From an uncultured Apibacter sp. (GTDB taxonomy: Bacteria; Bacteroidota; Bacteroidia; Flavobacteriales; Weeksellaceae), in the NCBI GenBank assembly GCA_945280365.1, contig CALYQD010000001.1:1-64000 (forward strand): 64,000 nt of DNA, written 5' to 3'. The translations under genes and the position numbers were made by a program. This document shows positions 30,123 through 42,298 of the stretch, piece after piece. Position 1 is the stretch's first letter. Every line of letters begins with the position of its first letter. The notes under the pieces are model-generated. The model did not search any database. It saw only the letters and a program-made list of their open reading frames with translations, and had not been told where the DNA came from.

Positions 30123-31535
30123 TTAATAACCTTTATTTTGTTGTTTAGATAATCCTGGATTATTATCAACTTCAGATCGAGGTATAGGAAAAGCTAACCT
30201 ATAATCACCCTCGGATAAAACATCTTCTTTTTCTCCCGTTAAGCCCAAACGAGTTAATGACTTGTTCCATCTTAGTAAGTCCCATACTCTGAATCCTTCC
30301 CCCACTAATTCTTTTCTCCTTTCTTCTTTTAAATCATCCATAGTTACGGAAGTTAAAGGTGCGATACCTCTTTGTTCTCTAATACCATTAATTAGATTTA
30401 GTGCTTCGTCATTAGAACCTCCGCCTCCCATCAATATAGCTTCTACCTGATTTAAAGCAACTTCTTCATATCTTATTAATTTTTGGTTGGCTTCGCCCGT
30501 TAATACTGGATATTTTCCTTCTAGATAAGTAGAACTTTTTGAAGAATTTTGACGTAACATACCGGTCTTATCTTTTTCATCTTTTTTTATAGTTGCTCTA
30601 ATATCTTCCGGATCATATGCGTTGACTAAACTAGGAAGCACTCTTGTATTGGCATAGCCGTCCATAGAAAAAATATAGGCTATCCCGGCAGTTCCTAATG
30701 AACCGGAAACTCCATATGCTAATTCGAATATAGAATTAAGCCCTTCAATTCTCCAACTTGTAACATATAATCCTTTGTCTATTGGAGCGTATTGGTTGGT
30801 AACTTCACTTGCATATTTATATACATTTTTATAATCTTCTTTATATAAATAATATCTTGACATCAAAGCTGCTATAGCTCCTTTAGTTAAGGTCTGTTTC
30901 GTACCTAAGCTATATTCCGATTTATCGTAAGCTTGTTGAAAATCGGATTCAATTTGGGCATAGCATTCATCTAAGGTTGATCTAGCTATGGAAAATGAAA
31001 CTGGATCTTTTATATAATCTAAAATAATCGGAACCCCTAAGTTTTTATCCTGAGTATATTTTTGTCCATATAATTTAATTAGATCGAAATAAGCCCAAGC
31101 TCTTACGGCATACGCTTGTGATTTAATTTCATTGATCGATTTTTCTGAACTTCCATCAGTAATCGTTGCATTTATAACAATATTTGCATTGGCTATAACG
31201 CGATATATTCTTCTCCAAGTTTGAGTAGCTTGGCCATCATCAGCATTCATAGTAAATTGAGAAACACTCAAATATCTTCCCGATTTACCGTTTGAAAACA
31301 TTTCATCACTTCCTCTTACTTCTCCATAAACTATATAACTACAACCGTAATAATATTGATTCCTCATTAAAGCATAAGTTCCATTCATAAATGTTTGCAA
31401 CTGCTCTAAAGTTGTTATCGGCGTATCTTCTATTATTTCATTTTGTTGTAATTGTGGATCCGTAAAATCATCTGAACATGATACGGTTGTAATTAATGAT
31501 GATAAAACAGTTACTAATATTATAATTTTTTTCAT
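30123..31535 (-). CDS. RagB/SusD family nutrient-binding lipoprotein
   Basis: MKKIIILVTVLSSLITTVSCSDDF..., RRKELVGEGFRVWDLLRWNK. Confidence 0.92.
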   Translation of the reverse strand: MKKIIILVTVLSSLITTVSCSDDFTDPQLQQNEIIEDTPITTLEQLQTFMNGTYALMRNQYYYGCSYIVYGEVRGSDEMFSNGKSGRYLSVSQFTMNADDGQATQTWRRIYRVIANANIVINATITDGSSEKSINEIKSQAYAVRAWAYFDLIKLYGQKYTQDKNLGVPIILDYIKDPVSFSIARSTLDECYAQIESDFQQAYDKSEYSLGTKQTLTKGAIAALMSRYYLYKEDYKNVYKYASEVTNQYAPIDKGLYVTSWRIEGLNSIFELAYGVSGSLGTAGIAYIFSMDGYANTRVLPSLVNAYDPEDIRATIKKDEKDKTGMLRQNSSKSSTYLEGKYPVLTGEANQKLIRYEEVALNQVEAILMGGGGSNDEALNLINGIREQRGIAPLTSVTMDDLKEERRKELVGEGFRVWDLLRWNKSLTRLGLTGEKEDVLSEGDYRLAFPIPRSEVDNNPGLSKQQNKGY

Positions 31536-31552
31536 ACTTTTTTTCTTATTAT

Positions 31553-34500
31553 TTAAAATCCGACATTAACTCCAACCGTAAAAGTTTTTAATATTGGTTG
31601 TTCGAAATTACTTCCTCCTCCATTCATATTTTGTTCCGGTTCTATTTTTAAATGTCTTGTTTGACTATCAAAACAATAGGTCCATATATTAGTAGCTCTT
31701 AAATATATTTTAAGATTGGTTAAACCAATATCGTCTAAAACCGATTTTGAAAAAGTATATCCTAAGGTTAAATCTCTTAATCTAACGAAATCGCCATCGT
31801 ATAAAAATCTAGTTGAATCATTATTAGATTGTGAGCTATTTGTAAATACCGGTTTCGGATTAGATGCATTAGGATTATCCGGCGTCCAGAAATCACCTTG
31901 CTCTTCATATCCTCCATAGACATGTATATATTGTCCGTCACTGGTAGTATAATTTCTCCATCCGTCATAGATTTTATGTCCAAAGCTACCACTAAATGTT
32001 GCAGATAAAGATATACCTTTGTATGACAAATCTGTAGAAAGCCCTGCCATGTATTTTGGATAAGGAACTCCTTGAATAGCTCTTTGCGCTTTATTGTATT
32101 CGGTTGTCACTTCTCCATCTTTGCCATTTATATACCATTGGGCTTCACCTGTAGCTGGATTAACACCTGCCCATTTTCTCATATACCAGCTACTAACCGC
32201 TTTGCCTTTTTGAGTAATATTTACTGTTTTTACTGATTCTCCTAAAGGTAAATCCGTTACCTCATTTTTTACATAGGTAAAATTACCTGATAAATACCAG
32301 TTGAAACCATCCGGTGTATCCGATTTAATTATCGTTCCTCCTAAGTCTAATTCAACTCCTTGGTTTACCATATCTCCGGCATTCGCTGTAACACTCGCGA
32401 AACCGGTTGTTAATGATATTGCTTTAGGAAATACTAAGTCTTTTGTTTTTTTATGAAAATAAGAGGCTGCAAAATTCATTCTATTATTAAAGAATACTGT
32501 TTCAAAACCTACATCGAATTGTCTAATTTTTTCCCAAGTAAAATCATTGTAGCCCAACTGATAGATATAGCCCCCAGCTGAATCGTTATAGTTTATATCA
32601 TACGCATACAGAGAAAAGGAATTTATATCGTCATATAGTAATTGATTTCCTAATTCTCCATAGGAAGCTTTAATTTTCAGTAAATCAACAAATGTTCCTG
32701 CTAAAAAATTTTCGTTAGAAATATCATAGGCTGCTCCTACAGACCAGAATGTACCCCATTTGTTATCTGAGTTAAAGTTATTTAATGCTTCTCTTCTGAT
32801 AGTTCCGTCAACAAAGTATTTTTTACCGTAATCATAGCTTAGGTTTGCCGCATATGCATTTCTGGTTGCAACATATCCGTTACCGCTCGTACCTTCATTT
32901 TTTACAAAATTATCTGTGGAGTATAAGCCTAATCTTCCTACAGTCGTATTAGAAGTATATAAATATTTATAATCTTTCTTATAGGCCTCTTGTATAATTC
33001 TAGCATCGAAATGATGATTTTCTCCAACTTTGAAAAAGTAATTTAAGATATTTTGTACATTCCAATTAAAATATCGCATTCTTTGATTAATCATCCTTCC
33101 GTTTACATTGGCTCCGTCTCCGTGAATCGGATTATCATACCTATCTCTCTCTATATTAATATATTCCGGAGCAAAATTTATAATATATTTTAGATTATTA
33201 AAAATTTTGTACTCACCTTGTATATTGGCAAAAACTCTTGCTGTTTTAGTAGTATTATAATTATTTTCCAACAAGTAAGCGGAATTAAACATACCATTAA
33301 ACATCCTTCCATTCCCTAAATTATAGCTTCCATCCGGATTTTTAGCATTATCAGTAGGTAGGATAAAATATTTGGTTAAAAGCGGATTGGAAAAATATCC
33401 CCCGTTTAACACACTGTTTTGTTTGGTATAGGAAGCATTGATATCAGTCCGTATTGTCAATCTATCCGTTGCCGTATAATCTGTAGCCAACCTACCACCT
33501 ACTCTATCGAAATCTGTAGTTCTTACGATACCTTCTTGTGAAAAATAATTAAGAGAAGAGGCATATCTTATTTTGTCAGAACCTCCTGTTACTCCAATAT
33601 TAAGGCTATTTTGGGAAGTATAATCTCTCTCCACTAGCTTAGTCCAATCGGTTACTGGAGTTTTTCCGTCCCATAGCGCTAAAGTCGTCCCATTACTAGC
33701 TAAACCGTTAATATAATCGATTGCCTCTTGCTCGGTTACGTTTCTCTTATTTTTAACAGATTCTATAAATACTTTATTCCATGTCCCGGGTGTTATGGGT
33801 TGAGGATCTTTAACTGCTCTTCTACCAAATCCTCTTTCTAAATCGACTGTGAATTTTGGCTTCCCTTTTTTTCCTTTTTTGGTAGTTATCACTATGACAC
33901 CTGCGCCTGCATCTGCTCCATATAATGAAGTTGCTGCTGCATCTTTCAATACAGTATAAGATTCAATGTCATTAGGATTTATAGTTGCTAAAACGTTAGT
34001 TGACGGATCTGAGGTTGACTCATTACGATCAGTGGATAAATTTCCTGAAGAAATTCTTACCCCATCAATTATATAAATGGGGTTATTATTTCCATTTACA
34101 GAAGTTATACCTCTCAACCTTATTTGGGCTAATCCACCGGGCTGCCCCGTAGAAGAACTTACAGCTAAACCGGAAACTCTCCCTGCTAATGCTTTATCAA
34201 ATGAGGCAACGGGCGCATTAGATATATCTGATCCTTTAACAACAGAAGCCGATCCTACGACATCTTTAGCATCTCTTATCCTACCAAAACCTAGTACCAC
34301 TACTTCATCAAGTTCTTTCTCTTTCTTATTTTTAACTTTTTTTGAAAATTTAAAAGCTAATTCTTCTTTTGCTACTACTTCTTCTGATTCCTCTTCTAAA
34401 TTAGTTATTACTAAAACATCCCCAACTTTTCCTGTAGATAATTCAAAATTACCCTCATCATCGGTTCTTGTAAAAGTATTCGTCCCTTTAATTTCGACCT

Positions 34501-34618
34501 TCGCACCTATAGAAGGCTCACCATCAACCTCTTGCACACTCCCTTTAATTTGACTAAATGCAAATTGCCCGGATAAGCACAAACCTAGCACGCTTAAAAT
34601 TTTAAGTTCTTTCCTCAT
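31553..34618 (-). CDS. SusC/RagA family TonB-linked outer membrane protein
   Basis: VVVLGFGRIRDAKDVVGSAS, LRGITSVNGNNNPIYIIDGV, VLKDAAATSLYGADAGAGVIVITTKKG. Confidence 0.95.
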   Translation of the reverse strand: MRKELKILSVLGLCLSGQFAFSQIKGSVQEVDGEPSIGAKVEIKGTNTFTRTDDEGNFELSTGKVGDVLVITNLEEESEEVVAKEELAFKFSKKVKNKKEKELDEVVVLGFGRIRDAKDVVGSASVVKGSDISNAPVASFDKALAGRVSGLAVSSSTGQPGGLAQIRLRGITSVNGNNNPIYIIDGVRISSGNLSTDRNESTSDPSTNVLATINPNDIESYTVLKDAAATSLYGADAGAGVIVITTKKGKKGKPKFTVDLERGFGRRAVKDPQPITPGTWNKVFIESVKNKRNVTEQEAIDYINGLASNGTTLALWDGKTPVTDWTKLVERDYTSQNSLNIGVTGGSDKIRYASSLNYFSQEGIVRTTDFDRVGGRLATDYTATDRLTIRTDINASYTKQNSVLNGGYFSNPLLTKYFILPTDNAKNPDGSYNLGNGRMFNGMFNSAYLLENNYNTTKTARVFANIQGEYKIFNNLKYIINFAPEYINIERDRYDNPIHGDGANVNGRMINQRMRYFNWNVQNILNYFFKVGENHHFDARIIQEAYKKDYKYLYTSNTTVGRLGLYSTDNFVKNEGTSGNGYVATRNAYAANLSYDYGKKYFVDGTIRREALNNFNSDNKWGTFWSVGAAYDISNENFLAGTFVDLLKIKASYGELGNQLLYDDINSFSLYAYDINYNDSAGGYIYQLGYNDFTWEKIRQFDVGFETVFFNNRMNFAASYFHKKTKDLVFPKAISLTTGFASVTANAGDMVNQGVELDLGGTIIKSDTPDGFNWYLSGNFTYVKNEVTDLPLGESVKTVNITQKGKAVSSWYMRKWAGVNPATGEAQWYINGKDGEVTTEYNKAQRAIQGVPYPKYMAGLSTDLSYKGISLSATFSGSFGHKIYDGWRNYTTSDGQYIHVYGGYEEQGDFWTPDNPNASNPKPVFTNSSQSNNDSTRFLYDGDFVRLRDLTLGYTFSKSVLDDIGLTNLKIYLRATNIWTYCFDSQTRHLKIEPEQNMNGGGSNFEQPILKTFTVGVNVGF

Positions 34619-34807
34619 ACAATAATATAATACTTAGTTAAGCGGCAAAATTCTAACATTTTTTTAATATATCCAAAAATAATATTAAATGATCTTGAAT
34701 TATTAATTTTTTGCTATACAAAAACTAATTATTTTAATTATATGACGAATTTTATTGATAAATTTATTAATTAATTGAAAAAACGCTATAAGTTAAGGTT
34801 GTGTAAA

Positions 34808-34848
34808 ATAAAAAAGGCTGCATGAAATTCATACAGCCTTTTTTATTT
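34808..34848. terminator. Terminator after infB
   Basis: aaaaaaggctgcatgaaattcatacagcctttttta. Confidence 0.85.
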
Positions 34849-34862
34849 TTATAAATTTTTAA

Positions 34863-37712
34863 TTAAATTTTTAATTTCTTCTTAACTTCCACTTCTTCAT
34901 AAACCTCTAATAGATCTCCTATCTGTATATCGTTATAATTTTTAATATTTAATCCGCATTCATATCCTTTACTAACCTCTTTCACATCATCTTTAAATCT
35001 CTTTAAACTTTCAAGTTCTCCTGTATATACTACTATTCCTTCTCTTATAATACGAATTTTAGAATTTCTATGAATCGTTCCATCTAAAACCATACAACCG
35101 GCAATAGTTCCTACTTTGGAAATTTTAAAAGTTTCGCGAATTTCTACATTCCCGATAATTTGTTCTTTTATCTCAGGAGAAAGCATACCTTCCATAGCTT
35201 CTTTGACATCGTTTATTACGTCATATATAATGGAGTATGTTCTAATTTCAATTTCTTCTCTTTCTGCTAAATCTCTTGCACTTAGATTAGGACGGATATT
35301 AAATCCTATTAAAATAGCATCTGAAGCTGCTGCCAATAATATATCAGATTCCGTAATTTGTCCTACTCCTTTGTGAATGATATTAATTTGGATCTGATCA
35401 TTAGATAGTTTTTGTAAGGAATCTGTTAAGGCTTCTACTGAACCGTCTACATCTCCTTTCAAGATAATATTTAATTCTTTAAAATCACCTAATGCAATTC
35501 TTCTTCCAATTTCATCTAAGGTTATATGTTTCTGAGTTCTTATAGATTGCTCTCTAATTAATTGCTCTCGCTTATTAGCTATTTGCTTCGCCTCTTTTTC
35601 ATCTTCAAAAACTCTAAATTTATCTCCAGCGGTAGGTGCTCCATCTAGTCCTAAAACCGTAACCGGTACTGAAGGTCCTGCTTCTTTCATAGGGTTGCCT
35701 CTCTCATCCATCATAGCGCGTACTTTTCCATGATTTTTTCCTGCCAAAATATAATCTCCTACACGTAAAGTACCATTTTGAATTAATATAGTAGAAACAT
35801 ATCCTCTACCTTTATCAAGAGCTGCTTCAATCACTACTCCATTGGATAGCCTGTTTGGGTTTGCCTTTAAATCTAATATTTCAGCTTCCAATAAAACTTT
35901 TTCTAATAAAATATCCACATTTGTTCCAAATTTAGCAGAAATTTCTTGGGATTGAATATTACCTCCCCAATCTTCCACTAATAAGTTCATTTGAGACAAT
36001 TCCTCCTTAATCTTATCTGGATTGGAGTTGGATTTATCTATTTTATTGATTGCAAATATCATAGGAACTCCGGCTGCTTGAGCATGACTAATTGCTTCTT
36101 TCGTCTGAGGCATTACATTATCATCCGCTGCAACTACGATAATAGCTAAATCCGTAACTTGTGCACCCCGCGCTCTCATCGCAGTAAAGGCTTCGTGACC
36201 GGGAGTATCTAAAAAGGTTATTTTTTGTCCATTTGAAAGCACAACATTGTAAGCTCCTATGTGCTGTGTAATCCCTCCGGATTCTCCGGCAATCACGTTA
36301 GTATTTCTAATGTAGTCGAGTAAAGATGTTTTTCCATGATCCACATGTCCCATCACAGTTACAATAGGAGCTCTGGTGACTAAATCTTCTTCTTTGTCCT
36401 GCTCTTCTTCTATGGCAGAATCATCTACTTCAGAATCTGTAAATTCAATTTTATAACCAAATTCATCGGCTACCAATACCATGGTGTCTGCATCTAATCT
36501 CTGATTCATGGTTACCATAACGCCTAATGAAAAGCAAGCAGAAATAATTTCTGTAGCTGAAACGTTCATTAAACTTGCTAATTCATTTACTGTAATGAAT
36601 TCAGTAACCTTTATGGTATTGTCTTTTCTTTCTTGTTCATGTAACTCTGCCTCTTGCTCTCTTCTTTGAATTCTCTTATCTCTTCTGAACTTGGAACTTT
36701 TAGATTTCCCTCCTTTGGACGTTAATTTTTCCAAAGTTTCTTTAATCTGATTTTTTACTTGCTCATCCGTCAATTCTGTCGGACGAACGTTCCTGTTATT
36801 TCCACCGGAATTAGGCCTCCTATTGCCTCCTCCTTTTTTTAAGTTTTTATTTTGACCTTGTCCAAAACCTTCTTTTTTATGTCCGGTATTATTAATGGAC
36901 TTGGCAACTGCATTGACATCTACTTTAGAATCTTTTACAATTCTTTTTCTTTTCTTTTTCTCGGAATTAGAATTTTCTTTATTGGTTTTCTTTGGCTTTT
37001 GAAACTGTGTTAAGTCAATCTTTTGACCTGTAATTTTTGGCCCGTCTAATTTTTGATATTGGGTTTCTAATTTTTCCGGCTCATCATCCTGAGGTTTTTT
37101 TTCAGTTTCTCTTACCTTAGGTAAGGAAACAGCTTTGGGCTCTTCTTGTTTTTTTTCTTCTTTTTTTATTTCCTGCTTAGGTTCTTCTACAACATTCTTA
37201 TCTTTTGTCTTTTTAACAGGATATGTAGGTTCTTTAGCTCGCTGAAGTTCTTCAGGAGAAATTTTTCCAACTATTTTAATGCCTGATTTCTTTTCCTCTG
37301 TTATGGATTTTTCTTCTTTTTGCTCCTTTGACTGGGAAGGAATGATTTTTTCTTCTTCTTTGTCTTTTTCTTTTCGAGAATCTTTTCTAGTCTTTTTGTG
37401 AGCATCAAGGTCTATTTTTCCTATTGTTTTAGGTGCAGCTATTTCATCAGCTTTAACCTTAAATATTTCCGGTTGCTCTACCTTCTCTTCCTTTCTTCTC
37501 TCCGGAATTTTGTTAATGACCACATCTAAAGACGCATCTTTTTTCATTTTATCTTCTGAAAATTCAGTAATTAAGAGCTGATACGCTTTTTGATCTAACT
37601 TTACGTTAGGGTTTTTCTCAATCCCGACATTCTGAGAATGTAAATACTCTACTGCTCTGTCAAGAGAGATATTAAGGTCTTTTAATACTTTACTTAATCG
37701 AATACCCGACAT
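34863..37712 (-). CDS. infB: Translation initiation factor IF-2
   Basis: [43 protein letters not shown]. Confidence 0.97.
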   Translation of the reverse strand: MSGIRLSKVLKDLNISLDRAVEYLHSQNVGIEKNPNVKLDQKAYQLLITEFSEDKMKKDASLDVVINKIPERRKEEKVEQPEIFKVKADEIAAPKTIGKIDLDAHKKTRKDSRKEKDKEEEKIIPSQSKEQKEEKSITEEKKSGIKIVGKISPEELQRAKEPTYPVKKTKDKNVVEEPKQEIKKEEKKQEEPKAVSLPKVRETEKKPQDDEPEKLETQYQKLDGPKITGQKIDLTQFQKPKKTNKENSNSEKKKRKRIVKDSKVDVNAVAKSINNTGHKKEGFGQGQNKNLKKGGGNRRPNSGGNNRNVRPTELTDEQVKNQIKETLEKLTSKGGKSKSSKFRRDKRIQRREQEAELHEQERKDNTIKVTEFITVNELASLMNVSATEIISACFSLGVMVTMNQRLDADTMVLVADEFGYKIEFTDSEVDDSAIEEEQDKEEDLVTRAPIVTVMGHVDHGKTSLLDYIRNTNVIAGESGGITQHIGAYNVVLSNGQKITFLDTPGHEAFTAMRARGAQVTDLAIIVVAADDNVMPQTKEAISHAQAAGVPMIFAINKIDKSNSNPDKIKEELSQMNLLVEDWGGNIQSQEISAKFGTNVDILLEKVLLEAEILDLKANPNRLSNGVVIEAALDKGRGYVSTILIQNGTLRVGDYILAGKNHGKVRAMMDERGNPMKEAGPSVPVTVLGLDGAPTAGDKFRVFEDEKEAKQIANKREQLIREQSIRTQKHITLDEIGRRIALGDFKELNIILKGDVDGSVEALTDSLQKLSNDQIQINIIHKGVGQITESDILLAAASDAILIGFNIRPNLSARDLAEREEIEIRTYSIIYDVINDVKEAMEGMLSPEIKEQIIGNVEIRETFKISKVGTIAGCMVLDGTIHRNSKIRIIREGIVVYTGELESLKRFKDDVKEVSKGYECGLNIKNYNDIQIGDLLEVYEEVEVKKKLKI

Positions 37713-37776
37713 ATTATATTTTGTTGTTATTCTATTTTTTTACAAATATGATAATATTTATTGAATGAAATTTACA

Positions 37777-39012
37777 TTATTCTTCAAATTCTTCTTTTAA
37801 AATACGGATAACATCAATAATGGTTTCTTCCTCTAAATCCGTAAGTTCTAATAAATCATTCACATCTTTTTCTAATACAGATCTTGCTGTATCCAATCCT
37901 ACTTTTTTCAACTCTTCAATAACCCAGCTTTCTATCTCATCGGAAAATTCTGTCAATTCAATATCTTCTTCTTCCGGTTCATCTCTTCTTACATCGATCT
38001 CATATCCTGTTAACCAACTTGCGAGCTTAATATTTTGGCCTCCTTTTCCTATAGCTTTAGATACTTCTTCTGGTCGTAAGAAAACAACTGCATGCTTATT
38101 TTCTTCGTCTACTTCCATAGTAGACACTTTAGCCGGACTAAGAGCTCTTTGGATAAATAATTGTTGATTATTGGTATAACTGATTACATCTATATTTTCG
38201 TTTCTTAATTCCCTTACGATAGAGTGAATTCTAGATCCTTTCATTCCTACACATGCTCCTACAGGGTCGATTCTATCATCATACGATTCCACTGCTACTT
38301 TAGCCTTTTCTCCCGGTATACGAACTGTTTTTTTTATGGTTATTAAGCCATCATAAATTTCCGGAATTTCAAATTCAAACAATTTTTCTAAAAATTTTGG
38401 TGAGGTTCGGGAAAGAATTATTAATGGTTTTCCTCCTTTAAATCCAACTTCTTCTACTACAGCTTTTACTGTTTCTCCTTTTCGGAAAAAATCTGAAGGG
38501 ATTTGGTTTTCTTTGGGAAGTATCATATCATTTTGATCTTCATCCATTAAGATAACCTGTTTGTGACGGATGTAATGTACTTCTCCGCTAACAATTTCTC
38601 CTTCTATAGATTTAAATTTTTCATATAAATTAGAATTGTCATATTCTGCAATTTTTGTATTCAACACTTGTTTGAACGCTAGAATATTTCTTCTTCCTAA
38701 TTCGTTTAATTCTATCTTTTGAGTATATTCTTCTCCTATTTCAAAGCTTGGATCGATTTTCCTAACTTCACTGATTTCTATTTCTAATAAATCATCTTCC
38801 GACATTTCATCTTCCACAATTTTTCTATTCAAATATATTTCTAAATCACCTTTATCGGGATTTACAATTACATCAAAATGATCATCTGAACCATATCTCT
38901 TTCTTAAAACGGTTTTCATTGATTCTTCAACGATTGCCATTAAAGTAATTCTATCTATATTTTTTTCGTCTTTAAAATCTGCAAATGATTCTATTAACTC
39001 TATACTGTCCAT
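37777..39012 (-). CDS. nusA: Transcription termination/antitermination factor NusA
   Basis: PVGACVGMKGSRIHSIVRELRNENIDVI, KAIGKGGQNIKLASWLTGYEIDV. Confidence 0.96.
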   Translation of the reverse strand: MDSIELIESFADFKDEKNIDRITLMAIVEESMKTVLRKRYGSDDHFDVIVNPDKGDLEIYLNRKIVEDEMSEDDLLEIEISEVRKIDPSFEIGEEYTQKIELNELGRRNILAFKQVLNTKIAEYDNSNLYEKFKSIEGEIVSGEVHYIRHKQVILMDEDQNDMILPKENQIPSDFFRKGETVKAVVEEVGFKGGKPLIILSRTSPKFLEKLFEFEIPEIYDGLITIKKTVRIPGEKAKVAVESYDDRIDPVGACVGMKGSRIHSIVRELRNENIDVISYTNNQQLFIQRALSPAKVSTMEVDEENKHAVVFLRPEEVSKAIGKGGQNIKLASWLTGYEIDVRRDEPEEEDIELTEFSDEIESWVIEELKKVGLDTARSVLEKDVNDLLELTDLEEETIIDVIRILKEEFEE

Positions 39013-39031
39013 CGGTTCGTTCTAATTTAAA

Positions 39032-39499
39032 TTAAAATTTTATATTAATTGTTGCTCTTTTTATATTACTGTATAATAGTTCTTCTTTTACTTCAACAGT
39101 TTCTTTACCTTTGCCTTTTTCTTTTGGTCTTCTTTCCTTCCATGTAAGAACTACTTTTTCTTCATCGGCTCCCACTATAGTTCCGTTTATCTCTCTATTT
39201 TCTGCAGTAATGATATTTAATTCTCTTCCCCTATTTTTTAAATATTGCCTTGAATTTAATAAAGGATTAGATATACCATAAGAGTATACTGACAATTCAA
39301 AATCCTCTTCTTCTCTATCTAAATTATTTTCAACAGCTCTGCTGCAATCCAAACAATCTTGTATTGAAACTCCGTCATCTCCATCTATTATAATCTCTAT
39401 TTTGTTAGTTTGAGAAACTTTACAAGATATTAAAAACAAGTCTGTTCTAGTATTAAGAAATTCTTCTAATAATAAATTAACTTTCTCTTCTAATGCCAT
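39032..39499 (-). CDS. rimP: Ribosome maturation factor RimP
   Basis: IDGDDGVSIQDCLDCSRAVENNLD, YSYGISNPLLNSRQYLKNRGRELNI; rimP-nusA-infB order. Confidence 0.93.
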   Translation of the reverse strand: MALEEKVNLLLEEFLNTRTDLFLISCKVSQTNKIEIIIDGDDGVSIQDCLDCSRAVENNLDREEEDFELSVYSYGISNPLLNSRQYLKNRGRELNIITAENREINGTIVGADEEKVVLTWKERRPKEKGKGKETVEVKEELLYSNIKRATINIKF

Positions 39500-39702
39500 A
39501 ACAACATTTTCTAATAAATAACTAAGTTATAATTATCTACAAAACTAGTTTCTAAGAATAAAGTACAAAAAAAAGCCCTCGTAAATAGGCTTTTAATAAT
39601 CTTTTAAATCCCAAAAACCTTACAAAGGTAACATTTATTTTCTAAATAATAAAATTATACTACCTATCTGTAAGATAATTAATGGTTTATACTTTAAATA
39701 GG

Positions 39703-40821
39703 TTATTTTGAAAATTTAGCCATATCGATTTTTACTGAAAATATATTTGAATATAAAGCAACCGAAGAGTTTCCAATATTGGTAAGTGCATAGTCTATTG
39801 TTACTCCTTTATAACGAAAACCTATACCCGCATTAGGCTGTATCGTTAATTTTCTTGAATCATCAAATTTAGTTTCATATTGCATATTATTTAATCCTGC
39901 ACGTACATATACAACATTATCATAATCAAACTCTACCCCTAAGGAAGGAGACATACTTACTGCATCGGATGAAATCCAATCATTATTTCTATCGAATTCA
40001 AAATTTAAATCGAGTTCAGCTAATAAACCTACTTTTCCATCAAAATCAAATTTTTTAGCGGCACCTATTTTAAGTTTAGGCATCGTAAGCTCTATTTTAT
40101 CTTTAGGAGCTTCATTTAAGGTTTCACCGTCTAATTCTAATTTATTTAATTTTTTTTGATTAACTGACCATACGTTAAAGGTTGTAGTGATATCTCTAGC
40201 CATCAATCCGAAATAAAATTTATCTTGTGTACGGTATTGTAATCCCGCATCCAAGCCAAAGCCAAATGCATTTGCAAAATTACCTACATGCCTGTATACT
40301 ATTTTTGCGCTCGTACCTATAGAAAGGTCCGGATTATTAAATAAATTACCTGCATAAGAAGCCATAAATGCATAATCCGCTGTAGAGAAACGGCTTATTT
40401 TATTATAATCTATATTCCCCTGATTATCTATCAATTGAGTTGTATTCATAATATCATCTACGGCAAATCGATAGAGTGAAAATCCAATAGTCCCTTCTGT
40501 CCCGTTATCAAAGCTATTAATAGGTATAGCCGCAGCTGCATATTCGTATTTTGCAATAGATTGAAAATATTCCGCATGCATTAAAGCTCCTTGCCATGCG
40601 TCTTTGACTTCCGTTAAACCTGCAGGATTCCAATACCCGGCGTTCACATCTGATATATTAGCTACCACAGTATTCCCCATTCCAAAGGCTCTAGCGTCTG
40701 CACCAATATTTAAAAATTCATTAGAATATTTTCTAAAAGCTTGTGCATGAAGCAAGGTTATGGAATGAAGAGTCCATATTATTATGACTAATTTATAATT
40801 TTGTTGATATTTTTTTTTCAA
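39703..40821 (-). CDS. PorV/PorQ-like outer membrane protein (T9SS-associated family)
   Basis: HAQAFRKYSNEFLNIGADARAFGMGNTVVANISDVNAGYWNPAGL; likely TTG start at 40821 in front of a signal peptide. Confidence 0.75.
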   Translation of the reverse strand: MKKKYQQNYKLVIIIWTLHSITLLHAQAFRKYSNEFLNIGADARAFGMGNTVVANISDVNAGYWNPAGLTEVKDAWQGALMHAEYFQSIAKYEYAAAAIPINSFDNGTEGTIGFSLYRFAVDDIMNTTQLIDNQGNIDYNKISRFSTADYAFMASYAGNLFNNPDLSIGTSAKIVYRHVGNFANAFGFGLDAGLQYRTQDKFYFGLMARDITTTFNVWSVNQKKLNKLELDGETLNEAPKDKIELTMPKLKIGAAKKFDFDGKVGLLAELDLNFEFDRNNDWISSDAVSMSPSLGVEFDYDNVVYVRAGLNNMQYETKFDDSRKLTIQPNAGIGFRYKGVTIDYALTNIGNSSVALYSNIFSVKIDMAKFSK

Positions 40822-41179
40822 ATAATATTTCTTTAATAAAAATAAGTAATATTGTGAACGATAAAAATATAAGTTTATTACTCTATAGTAAAATATAATT
40901 ATAGATAGTTTAATTTTACATTGATAAATTTTTGTAAACCAACTATGAAATTTAAAAACTAACTTACTGCATAACAATTTTTATCATTTTTTTCTTATTT
41001 ATAATTTATATCTTTTATTTCCCCCTCTTTACTGATGATTCGCCATACAGCTTTATTTACGGAACGAATCACTCATATGTTAAAAATATAAAAGATTTTT
41101 TTTTCTCAATACAACCATTATTTCGGTTGGGGTAGTCGTACTGTTGTTCATCTAATTGTTCAATTTTTGTTATTTATAG

Positions 41180-42200
41180 GAGCTAAATGAGTAATATTTT
41201 AAATAGTATAGATTATGATATATAAAATATCAAACTTAAATAAAAAACAATCTTCTTTAATTACTGTTTTTATTATTTATAATTTATTTATTAGCCCTTT
41301 TATAATCTGCACATTATGGTTAACTGTGAGTAGTAACTACTAATGGAAGACTTTAATTATTTTGATATTTATATATCAATATTACAAGTATTACAATATA
41401 AAAGAATCGGATGATAATATTATAAAAAGTTTATTATTTCTCTCAAGCGGAATTATTTTAGGATGGACGAACGAAAATATGTTTTTTGCTCAATGTCTTT
41501 TTATATTAGTTATAGTTTAAAAGGAACATAGACTAATACTTAAATGGTTTTTATTTTTTTTGGATTGCTAATTGGGGGGATTATGATATTAGCTACCGGA
41601 AATATTGAAAGACAGGAGTATCTAAATAAGTTATATAACTAAACATTATTAGATAAGACCCCAGTTGTACACCGTTCAAAAACAATACATTAATCAAATT
41701 TCCTTCTTACCTTTTATATATATTTTACTTCTTTCGTAGAATAAAAAATATAATTAGAAGTATTAATCGTAAGACAATTAATGGCTCTTTATTATTCTTT
41801 TTATCGGGAAAAACAGCTTGATTATGTATGGTTGTTTCTCCAACCTTTTCATCAAGAGCGATTTATTGAATCTTAACATTGATAATTGTCGGTACTAGGA
41901 ATATTATATGCAAATATTTATTTTATTAATAAAATTAAATATATTTCTAGGACTTTTTACTTATGCTATCTATTCAACCCTCAAACAATTACCATAAAGA
42001 CGTTAAAAATTGAAAATTATTAATCCAGAAATTAATGAGCATGCATCTATTATTAAAACAGAAAAATTAAGAAGTAATTGAAACGTCTATTTTTCAAGAA
42101 AATAACAATACCTAAAAAATATAGATCTGAAAAATTGAGTAATGATTCTAAATTTTGGTTAAACCAAGAATATTTCTATTATTTATTAGGATATTAATTC
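41180..42200 (+). pseudogene. Decayed multi-TM protein, possibly DUF6056-like
   Basis: Fragments IIKSLLFLSSGIILGWTNENMFFAQCLFILVIV* and a following LG..ATGN-like stretch, broken by stops and frameshifts. Confidence 0.4.
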
Positions 42201-42298
42201 TGTAAAAATGTATTATAGTAAGTAATAAATTCGAAAATAGAACTAAGAATAATACAAAATTCTTAGATTTGTATTTTTATTATTATATATAACAAAAA

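Noticed and set aside
34077-34553. 158-aa plus ORF inside the SusC gene
   Set aside because: Antisense to a conserved SusC N-terminus; Ser/Thr/Pro-rich shadow frame.
36840-37440. Low-complexity Lys/Glu-rich stretch in infB as a possible repeat element
   Set aside because: Typical variable N-terminal region of bacterial IF-2.
37820-38167. 115-aa plus ORF inside nusA
   Set aside because: Serine-rich antisense shadow of the acidic NusA C-terminus.
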